Source of the DNA: Sphingomonadales bacterium | GTDB lineage: Bacteria; Pseudomonadota; Alphaproteobacteria; Sphingomonadales; Sphingomonadaceae | Length of the DNA stretch: 5,036 nt | Assembly (NCBI GenBank): GCA_018067055.1 | Contig: JAGPVK010000179.1 | Span: 1 to 5,036 of the forward strand | Reading direction: 5' to 3' | In this document: in pieces, positions 1 to 4,958 of the stretch | Layout of the letters: each line of letters starts with the position of its first letter | Numbering within the stretch: position 1 is the stretch's first letter | Translations under genes and position numbers: made by a program | The notes under the pieces: model-generated | What the model was told of the DNA's origin: nothing | The model's database searches: none | What the model saw: the letters and a program-made list of their open reading frames with translations, nothing else

Positions 1-495
1 CTGGCCGACAGCGCCCGGACCTCTGCGGACAAGCTGAAATATTTCCGGCTTGCCTTTGGTGCCGCTGGTGGCTTTGGCGACACCATTGATCCGGCAGAGG
101 CCCGACAGCTGATCGAATCGCTGCTGGGTGATTCGGGGAAAATCACGCTGGGCTGGGCGGTGCAGGACGGTGCGCTTCCGAAAAAAGCGATCAAGATACT
201 GCTCAATCTTGCGCTCATTGCAAAGGAAACGCTGGTCAGGGGTGGCAGGCTGGATGTCGGGGCAGAGCAGGGTGATCTCGGCATCGAAGTGGTAATCAGG
301 TCCGAAGGCACGAAAATCGCGCTTGATGACGGTATTCGAACCGCGCTGGATGGCACGATTGATCCATCCGACCTCAGTGCCCGAACCGCGGCAGCGTGGA
401 TGACCCGGGAACTGGCGTTGGAAAATGGCGGTGATCTCAGGATTTCCCCTGCGTCCACGACAGAATTGCTTTTGGGTGCTATCGTCACCGCCTGA
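1..495 (+). CDS. chpT: Histidine phosphotransferase ChpT, C-terminal part (5' end outside window)
   Basis: The frame is open from base 1 to the TGA at 493-495, giving the last 164 residues. ChpT is the cytoplasmic phosphotransferase that, in Caulobacter and relatives, carries phosphate from the hybrid kinase CckA to CtrA and CpdR. The first visible residues (LADSARTSADKLKYFRLAFG, then AAGG) match the end of the second dimerisation helix of the family. The rest fits the degenerate ATPase-like domain that lacks ATP-binding motifs, with a helix rich in Leu/Ala around residues 60-75 (KILLNLALIAKETL) and a C-terminal REL-LENGG-LRI segment. The phosphorylated His of the first helix lies upstream of the window and cannot be checked. 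A GTG at 160-162 is internal, because the conserved family sequence continues upstream of it. The amidase gene follows after 35 nt, so co-transcription is plausible. Family assignment is from remembered motifs, not a search. Confidence 0.85.
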   Translation: MADSARTSADKLKYFRLAFGAAGGFGDTIDPAEARQLIESLLGDSGKITLGWAVQDGALPKKAIKILLNLALIAKETLVRGGRLDVGAEQGDLGIEVVIRSEGTKIALDDGIRTALDGTIDPSDLSARTAAAWMTRELALENGGDLRISPASTTELLLGAIVTA

Positions 496-530
496 GTGAG
501 AGAGGCCCGAGTTCGATAAGGAAGTCTTGC

Positions 531-1223
531 ATGGATGTGATATGGACGCCGTCTCCCAATTTTGACGAACGCAGCCTGCCGATCACTATTCTTGTTCTGC
601 ATTATACCGGCATGCAGGACGCGGCTTCGGCGATCAACTGGCTGGCCAATCCCGAGGCCAAGGTGTCGGCCCATTATGTCGTGACCGAGGATGGCCAGAT
701 CGTCCAGATGGTCGATGAAGAAAAGCGGGCCTGGCACGCTGGACGGGGCTATTGGCGCGGGGTCACCGACGTAAACAGCGCCAGTATCGGCATCGAGATC
801 GTCAATCCCGGTCATGAATGGGGCTATGTCCCGTTTCCGGAGGAGCAAATGGATGCAGTGACCCGGCTTGCCCATGACATCGTGCAGCGGCACAATATTT
901 CCGCTTCCAATGTGATCGGCCACAGTGACCTGGCGCCAGCGCGCAAGCAGGATCCGGGCGAACTGTTCGATTGGGAACGACTGGCGCGCCACGGCATTGC
1001 CCTGAAAAAACCGCCTCTCAAGCTAGGTGATCCGCCGTGGACCGATGGCGGGTTCATGCTGGCACTGGAACGGTTCGGCTATGATATTTCCGATCAGACC
1101 GCAGCCGTGGTTGCTTTTCAGCGGCGTTTTCGACCGAAAAACATCGACGGCGTGATCGACGGAGAATGCCGCTCGCTGCTTTTGTCTTTAATGTTGGACA
1201 GAGAGCGCGGAATCACTAAATAG
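531..1223 (+). CDS. N-acetylmuramoyl-L-alanine amidase (Amidase_2, AmpD/AmiD-like) with C-terminal peptidoglycan-binding domain
   Basis: 230 residues. The enzyme should cut the amide bond between MurNAc (or anhydroMurNAc) and L-Ala of the stem peptide in cell-wall turnover. The Amidase_2 fold spans about residues 5-155. The Zn ligands are visible as His24 (VLHYT), His131 (IGHSD) and Asp141 (RKQDPG), with Lys139 two residues before the Asp as in AmiD, and Glu89 in IGIEIVNPG as the likely catalytic Glu. Residues 174-222 form a PG_binding_1-like domain (AFQRRFRP, then DGVIDGECR). The ATG has a good ribosome-binding site, AAGGAAG at 518-524, six bases upstream. No signal peptide or lipobox is present, and the in-frame codons before the ATG are not hydrophobic. 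The protein therefore looks cytoplasmic like AmpD, although E. coli AmiD, which has the same two-domain layout, is an exported lipoprotein. Whether the substrate is the anhydro form cannot be read from sequence. The 3' end carries the likely rnpB promoter. Confidence 0.93.
   Translation: MDVIWTPSPNFDERSLPITILVLHYTGMQDAASAINWLANPEAKVSAHYVVTEDGQIVQMVDEEKRAWHAGRGYWRGVTDVNSASIGIEIVNPGHEWGYVPFPEEQMDAVTRLAHDIVQRHNISASNVIGHSDLAPARKQDPGELFDWERLARHGIALKKPPLKLGDPPWTDGGFMLALERFGYDISDQTAAVVAFQRRFRPKNIDGVIDGECRSLLLSLMLDRERGITK
1195..1222 (+). promoter_or_regulatory. Candidate promoter of rnpB inside the amidase 3' end
   Basis: TGGACA (1195-1200, five of six matches to TTGACA) is followed after 16 bp by TAAATA (1217-1222, a weak -10). 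The predicted start 6-7 bases downstream is 1228-1229, which is where the P1 helix of RNase P RNA begins. The -10 overlaps the amidase stop codon TAG (1221-1223). The position is what makes this convincing; the -10 match alone is poor (three of six). Confidence 0.45.
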
Positions 1224-1228
1224 GACGC

Positions 1229-1657
1229 ACCAGAGGGTCGGCCAGCCGTCCTCCTGCGCTAAAGCTTCGGCGGACAGGTCCGCCAGAATATTCCGATATT
1301 GTGGGCTCGCCCGCCGGAGCTTTAGCGCAGGAGGGAGGAAAGTCCGGGCTCCACGATTAAAAGGTGCCGGATAATGTCCGGCGGGGGCAACCCTAGGGAA
1401 AGTGCAACAGAAAGCAGGTCGCGACGACTTCGGTCACGTGACAATGAAAGGGTGCGGTAAGAGCGCACCGCGGGGCTGGCAACAGGCCTGGCATGGTAAA
1501 CCCCACCTGGAGCAAAACCAAATAGGGGCGGCATATGGCTTTTTCGGCTTGCTGCCCGGGTTGGTTGCTTGAGCCACGCAGCAATGCATGGCCTAGATGA
1601 ATGGCTGGCTATTTCGTTTCGGCGGATGGACAGAACCCGGCTTACAGATCCTCTGGT
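1229..1657 (+). ncRNA. rnpB: RNase P RNA, bacterial class A
   Basis: This is the catalytic RNA that, with the RnpA protein, removes 5' leaders from pre-tRNAs. The universally conserved core is all present in order: GAGGAAAGTCCGGGCTCCA (1335-1353), GTGCAACAGAAAGC, GAAAGGGTGCGGTAAGAGCG, the block ending CCAAATAGGG (to 1528), GCTTGAGCC and CCTAGATGAATGGCTGG, then ACAGAACCCGGCTTA (1630-1644). Ends are set by pairing: P1 is ACCAGAGG (1229-1236) with CCTCTGGT (1650-1657); P2 is GCCAGCC (1241-1247) with GGCTGGC (1603-1609). P4 forms from AAG-T-CCGGG (1340-1348, with the conserved bulged U at 1343) and CCCGG-CTT (1636-1643). P15 is GGGCGGCA (1526-1533) with TGCTGCCC (1550-1557). The molecule is about 429 nt, longer than E. 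coli's 377 largely because of an extended P3. P12 looks short. No clear Rho-independent terminator follows before the next gene. True ends may differ by a few bases. Confidence 0.96.
1249..1335 (+). repeat. Long inverted repeat forming an extended P3 arm of RNase P RNA
   Basis: Bases 1251-1273 pair without interruption with 1311-1333: 16 Watson-Crick pairs (CTCCTGCGCTAAAGCT with AGCTTTAGCGCAGGAG), one G-U, then CGGCGG with CCGCCG. 1250-1334 can add another pair. Above an internal loop the tip folds again: CCA (1283-1285) with TGG (1302-1304) and AATAT (1287-1291) with ATATT (1296-1300), closed on TCCG, a UNCG-type loop. A competing local hairpin exists: GGCGGA (1269-1274) with TCCGCC (1279-1284). 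The arm sits exactly where P3 belongs, directly before GAGGAAAGTCC. At 87 nt it is roughly twice the E. coli P3. The arm could have grown by insertion of a palindromic repeat, but no flanking duplication proves that. Confidence 0.85.
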
Positions 1658-1663
1658 ATTCTA

Positions 1664-1692
1664 TTGCATTCGTTTCGGCAAACATGTCAAAT
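1664..1692 (+). promoter_or_regulatory. Weak candidate promoter for the TPR gene
   Basis: TTGCAT (1664-1669) and TCAAAT (1687-1692) are separated by 17 bp, just after the 3' end of rnpB and 27 bp before the ATG. Matches to the sigma-70 consensus are partial (three and four of six), so read-through from rnpB remains an alternative. Confidence 0.2.
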
Positions 1693-1706
1693 AAGCGCTC
1701 TGTAAC

Positions 1707-1710
1707 GGAG
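1707..1710 (+). promoter_or_regulatory. Ribosome-binding site that fixes the TPR gene start
   Basis: GGAG (1707-1710) lies 8 bases before the ATG at 1719 but only 2 bases before an in-frame TTG at 1713. The spacing rules out the TTG, and the ATG also gives the better signal peptide. Confidence 0.6.
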
Positions 1711-1718
1711 TCTTGAAA

Positions 1719-3686
1719 ATGCTGTCTATTCGTCTGTTTAAGTCTTCAATATTGGCGTTCAGTCTCGCTATATCTGTACAGGCACCGGCTCAAGCGAAGA
1801 CGGCTCAGCAGATATTTGACGAAGGGTCGACAGCATTGGCGGAACAGCGTTTCGATGACGCCCTGAAAAGCTTTGAAAATCTCGATAAAATGTCGATCAA
1901 GGATATCAATGTCCAGTCATCGATCCGGATCCGCAAGGGCGAAGCGCTCGCTCGCCTGGGCCGGAATCTGGAGGCCCAGAATAATTTCATAACTGCGCTT
2001 GAACAAATCGACCAGACGCTGCCAAATTTTGCCGCAGACATATTTCTGGCGAACAAATATTTGGGCGAGATGGCCTATAATCGCTATGATTATCCGGCCG
2101 CCGGCGAATATTATCTCAAGGCGGCGGACTTTGCAGATCGTCCGGCTGTGAAACTGAACTCCATGGCGGGGGCGATCGCGGTACTGATGTTTGTCGACAC
2201 AAACAGAGCCTTGGAAATTGCGAAGCAGGCCGATGAAATTTCACAATCGGACAAAAGCATAGACAAGGATATTCGTGCGCAAACCTCCATGTTGCTGGGT
2301 CGGGCCTATTTGAACATGCAGGAATTTGCGCAGGCCAGACGTCATTTTGGCAAGGCGGTATCACTGCTCGGTGGCCTGACGCAAAGCTCCTACATCAACG
2401 ATATTCAGGCGCGCAGCGACTATGCGACGGCTTCTGCCTTGCTCGATGATCCTGAGAAAATGCGTCAATATTTGAGTTTCACCGGAGCAGGACGTTTCGA
2501 AGGCTCGGCTTTCCTCAAGGCAAGCGATGTATCCCTGCCGGCCTGTGATCCTGCCAAAGGCATCTTTCCGGACGATGTGGTAATTGTCGAGTTGGGGATT
2601 TCAAGCAACGGCACTGTCACTTATTCCCGGCCGATATATTCCAACAAGCCTCAGAAAATCGCGGTTATCTTTGCGCAAGCGGTGAAAAATTGGTCCTGGA
2701 CCGTGGACGAAGTCGCGACAATTGATCCTTTCTATCGGGCGCTCACCAGACTGGAACTCAGATGCACGCAAGAAACCCCGCCGCAGCCTACGCCTCGGTC
2801 CTTCCTTGCGGATAATCTGGTGAAATGGCTGGGCAAAGAAAATATTGAGCCGCAGAATGATTTGTCCGATGCTGCATTCGCCTTGAAGCTGACCAAAGAG
2901 TTGGCGTCATTTGGCGAACAAAAACCTTATGCGAAGCAACCGAAAAAGGGTGTCTTCACTTGGTATGCCCTCTCCAAAAATGCCGCCTTCGCATATAACA
3001 AGCAGGCTGAATTCCTGGATCTCGCGATTGAGCGGGCCAGGGAAGTGTCTGCACCTGTCGAGGTTCTTGCATTTCTGCAATTGCATAAGCCATTTGACGA
3101 CAGAGACTCGGGTCTCGAACATTTAAAGCGATTGCGAGCGCAGCCTGAATTCGAGGAGGACGCGATCATTCGTGCAATATTGAATCTGACGATCAATGAT
3201 TCCGAAAAACGGGGTAAAAACAGCGAATATGTTATCGCGCTGTTGCAGGAGGTCATAGATGATACGCGACTCCAGGAAAGGCATCCGCTGAAAATTGGAG
3301 CGCAGGTGCGTCTGGCATCGCTGTATCAGCAGCTGGGGGCGGAAGATTATGCCCGGACTGCATTTCAGGCGACCGGCCTGTCAGCCGGGCAATGCGCTGC
3401 GGTTGATTCCCGGCCCAAATTGCAATCGACCGGATCCCTGTCCTCCTTATACCCGAACGATATGCTCCGGATGAGTATAACCGGTTTTACCAAGGCAGAA
3501 TATGACATCACCGCTGACGGAAAAGTGGTGAATGAACGGATTGTGATGGCATATCCGCCATTTGGCTTCACCAAGGCGAGCGAAAAGATAATCGCCAAGG
3601 GAACTTACGAGAAAAGCTACCGCCCCGACGGCGGTCTGGGCTGCTCCACTGCAACAAATGTCATTCGGTTCAAAACGCCCAGATAG
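1719..3686 (+). CDS. Secreted TPR protein with two TonB C-terminal-like modules, function unknown
   Basis: 655 residues from ATG 1719 (GGAG eight bases upstream). Residues 1-26 are a Sec signal peptide: positive start with Arg5 and Lys8, a hydrophobic core, then AQA before Lys27 as the signal peptidase I site. No other membrane segment is seen, so the mature protein is probably periplasmic. Residues 29-245 are TPR-like helical hairpins (for example EGSTALAEQRFDDALKSFEN and GRAYLNMQEFAQARRHFGKA); a second helical stretch at about 385-553 ends in a clear TPR (LASLYQQLGAEDYARTAF). Each helical block is followed by a TonB_C-like domain. The first is at about 283-348 (VELGISSNGTVTYSRPIYSN, then WSW at 325-327), the second at about 581-652 (YDITADGKVVNERIVMAYPP). 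The only mature cysteines, 276, 349, 559 and 642, lie in pairs at the edges of these modules. It does not look like a true TonB, since it lacks the N-terminal anchor and Pro-rich spacer. The J-domain gene follows after 51 nt. The partner or ligand is unknown. Confidence 0.9.
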   Translation: MLSIRLFKSSILAFSLAISVQAPAQAKTAQQIFDEGSTALAEQRFDDALKSFENLDKMSIKDINVQSSIRIRKGEALARLGRNLEAQNNFITALEQIDQTLPNFAADIFLANKYLGEMAYNRYDYPAAGEYYLKAADFADRPAVKLNSMAGAIAVLMFVDTNRALEIAKQADEISQSDKSIDKDIRAQTSMLLGRAYLNMQEFAQARRHFGKAVSLLGGLTQSSYINDIQARSDYATASALLDDPEKMRQYLSFTGAGRFEGSAFLKASDVSLPACDPAKGIFPDDVVIVELGISSNGTVTYSRPIYSNKPQKIAVIFAQAVKNWSWTVDEVATIDPFYRALTRLELRCTQETPPQPTPRSFLADNLVKWLGKENIEPQNDLSDAAFALKLTKELASFGEQKPYAKQPKKGVFTWYALSKNAAFAYNKQAEFLDLAIERAREVSAPVEVLAFLQLHKPFDDRDSGLEHLKRLRAQPEFEEDAIIRAILNLTINDSEKRGKNSEYVIALLQEVIDDTRLQERHPLKIGAQVRLASLYQQLGAEDYARTAFQATGLSAGQCAAVDSRPKLQSTGSLSSLYPNDMLRMSITGFTKAEYDITADGKVVNERIVMAYPPFGFTKASEKIIAKGTYEKSYRPDGGLGCSTATNVIRFKTPR

Positions 3687-3737
3687 TCAAAATTCTAAAG
3701 GCTGGCGATCATCGCGCTTTTCCGATAAGAACAGAAA

Positions 3738-4274
3738 ATGCCCAAAGCAAAACGATCCGATAATTGGGGTTTCCCCCGCTGGGGAAGCTATGAAAGCTCC
3801 CGCGAAACGCAGCAAGTCAAGATTTGTGACCGTCACGGTTGCGACGAAGCCGGCAATTGCCCGGCGCCAAAATCTCCCAATAGTCCCGAACGCTGGTATT
3901 TTTGCCAGACTCACGCGGCGGAATATAACCGGGGATGGGATTATTTCGAGGGGCTCGACAAGGAAGAACGCAAGAAGCGCGAAGCCGACGAGCAGCGTGA
4001 TGCCAATGCCTATCAGGAAGCCGCCCATTATAGCTGGATGGGTTCCGGCGACGGCAGCCGTTCGCGCGATGAAATGACCGCGCTGGAAATTTTTGACCTG
4101 ACGCCTGACGTTGAATTTGAAGCGGTGAAAAAGGCCTGGCGCTCAATGGCCAAGGAATATCACCCGGATGTCAATCCCGGTGATGCGGAGGCTGCGAAGA
4201 AATTCCAGACGGCACAGGCGGCCTTCGATGTGTTGCGGATTGCCGAAGAGCGGCGGGTCTGGAAGCCGATTTAG
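3738..4274 (+). CDS. Small J-domain (DnaJ-like) protein with N-terminal Cys/His cluster
   Basis: 178 residues. The C-terminal J domain (about 113-178) has the HPD motif at 142-144 in KEYHPDVNPGD, preceded by the basic helix VKKAWRSMAKEYH and followed by the AAFDVL helix. This predicts stimulation of the ATPase of an Hsp70 such as DnaK in the cytoplasm. The N-terminal part holds a probable zinc site: Cys30 and Cys35 (CDRHGC) with Cys56 and His59 (FCQTH), followed by AEYNRGWDYFEGL. That arrangement matches a family of roughly 200-residue alphaproteobacterial J proteins as I remember them, and differs from the Gly/Phe and CXXCXGXG zinc regions of true DnaJ. Cys41 and His33 are extra possible ligands. 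Residues 73-97 are charged and probably helical. The ATG has only a weak AAGAA (3727-3731) as ribosome-binding site. It may share a transcript with the TPR gene upstream. The client or specific role is unknown. Confidence 0.9.
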   Translation: MPKAKRSDNWGFPRWGSYESSRETQQVKICDRHGCDEAGNCPAPKSPNSPERWYFCQTHAAEYNRGWDYFEGLDKEERKKREADEQRDANAYQEAAHYSWMGSGDGSRSRDEMTALEIFDLTPDVEFEAVKKAWRSMAKEYHPDVNPGDAEAAKKFQTAQAAFDVLRIAEERRVWKPI

Positions 4275-4284
4275 GCCCTGTTTT

Positions 4285-4420
4285 CCCGCGAAGGCAGGAA
4301 TCCATCTCCTACCATCTCGACGATCACGGGCTCCGGTATGCCACTGGACTTAAACTCGTGTGAACGTTTCAAAGCCTCCAGGTTCGAGGACCGGTAGATG
4401 GCCCCCTGCCTTCGCAGGGG
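4285..4420. repeat. MITE-like palindromic intergenic element with terminal inverted repeats
   Basis: The left end has GCGAAGGCAGG (4288-4298), three bases, then CCATCT (4302-4307). The right end has the exact complement in mirror order: AGATGG (4396-4401), three bases, then CCTGCCTTCGC (4405-4415). That is 17 identical positions over 20 with the same spacing. Each end also folds on itself: an imperfect CCCGC-GAAG-GCAGG on the left and a perfect CCCCTGC-CTTC-GCAGGGG (4403-4420) on the right. The interior (4308-4395) has no open reading frame of note, so the element would need a transposase in trans if mobile. It fills the gap between the J-domain gene (stop ends 4274) and the sufE stop (4425-4423, - strand), and its hairpins could hinder transcription from either side. 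Copies elsewhere in the genome are expected but cannot be seen here. Confidence 0.6.
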
Positions 4421-4422
4421 TA

Positions 4423-4833
4423 CTAGTTGCTCTGCAACCGCGACGCCGTCTCCTGAATGAGCGCGATCATATTGGGAATGCCCTGGGTGCGGTTTGAACT
4501 CAGCTGATTTTTCAGATCGAACGGTTCGAGCACGGCAGCGATATCCGTGTCCTTGATCTGCTCAGCAGCCTGATCCTGAACGGTTTCCAGCACCAGCGCG
4601 ATAATGCCCTTGGTGATCGCCGCATTGCTGTCAGCCAGAAAATGCAGACGCCCGTCATCCAGCTGGGTCGGATAAACCCAGACCGAGGCCGAACAGCCCC
4701 GGACCAGTGTCGCATCGGTCTTGAGGGCATCCGGCATCATATCCAGCTGTTTGCCCAGATCGATCAGCAGCCGGTAGCGATCATCGGCCTCGAGAAATTC
4801 ATATTCTTCGATCAAATCGTCAATTTTGCTCAT
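4423..4833 (-). CDS. sufE: Cysteine desulfuration protein SufE
   Basis: 136 residues, close to the 138 of E. coli SufE. SufE takes the persulfide sulfur from the cysteine desulfurase SufS and passes it to the SufBCD scaffold for Fe-S cluster assembly in the cytoplasm. The acceptor is Cys47 in LVRGCSASVWV, matching the family's V-x-G-C-x-S-x-VW motif. The N-terminus (MSKIDDLIEEYEFLEA, then DDRYRLLIDLGK) is typical, with the ATG at 4831-4833 giving the normal start. Later family features include the ADSNAAITKGI segment and the C-terminal SSNRTQGIPNMI stretch. No Shine-Dalgarno is visible: the bases just before the ATG on this strand are CCGCCCTCCCC. No other suf gene is in the window, so it is probably separate from a suf operon. 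Its TAG stop lies only two bases from the palindromic element. Confidence 0.95.
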   Translation of the reverse strand: MSKIDDLIEEYEFLEADDRYRLLIDLGKQLDMMPDALKTDATLVRGCSASVWVYPTQLDDGRLHFLADSNAAITKGIIALVLETVQDQAAEQIKDTDIAAVLEPFDLKNQLSSNRTQGIPNMIALIQETASRLQSN

Positions 4834-4880
4834 GGGGAGGGCGGTTAGCAGTGTGCGGGGACAACGTCACCCATTTTTGC

Positions 4881-4943
4881 CGTTCGCCTCGAGCGAAGGC
4901 GAGAGGCCCGTGGGTGTCTCGACTGCGCTCGGCACGAAAACGA
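4881..4943. repeat. Imperfect inverted repeat (TCGAGCGAAG-type palindrome) upstream of sufE
   Basis: CGTTCGCCTCGAGCGAAGGC (4881-4900) and its continuation to 4907 reappear in imperfect inverted form at 4914-4943, whose complement reads CGTTTTCGTGCCGAGCGCAG and then TCGAGACAC. Shared positions include CGTT, CGAGCG, AG and CGAGA. The left copy also folds locally, GCCTCG (4886-4891) with CGAGAGGC (4900-4907, two bases bulged). Such palindromes are, from memory, common between sphingomonad genes. It lies after the stop of the upstream - strand gene and before the sufE leader, so a role in 3' end formation or mRNA stability is possible but unproven. Confidence 0.5.
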
Positions 4944-4958
4944 TTCTGATTTGGATTG

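Noticed and set aside
160..162. GTG as the start of the first gene
   Set aside because: The frame is open to base 1 and the upstream residues carry the conserved ChpT helix, so the gene starts outside the window.
824..1057. - strand frame inside the amidase gene
   Set aside because: Shadow of a strongly supported gene; no motif or ribosome-binding site of its own.
1322..1584. Two - strand open frames (70 and 63 codons) covering the RNase P region
   Set aside because: They lie wholly in the conserved core of rnpB, have no recognisable protein features and are explained by the RNA.
1713..1715. TTG as start of the TPR gene
   Set aside because: Only two bases separate it from the GGAG; the ATG at 1719 has normal spacing.
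3658..4077. 139-codon + strand frame overlapping the J-domain gene
   Set aside because: It overlaps the TPR gene end and the J-domain start in another frame; the J-domain frame has clear motifs and this one has a random Arg/Lys/Ser-rich composition.
4403..4420. Perfect 7-bp hairpin as a Rho-independent terminator
   Set aside because: No T-run follows on either strand, so it is recorded only as the end of the palindromic element.
4642..4848. 68-codon + strand frame antisense to sufE
   Set aside because: Lies over the conserved SufE region including Cys47 and shows no independent features.
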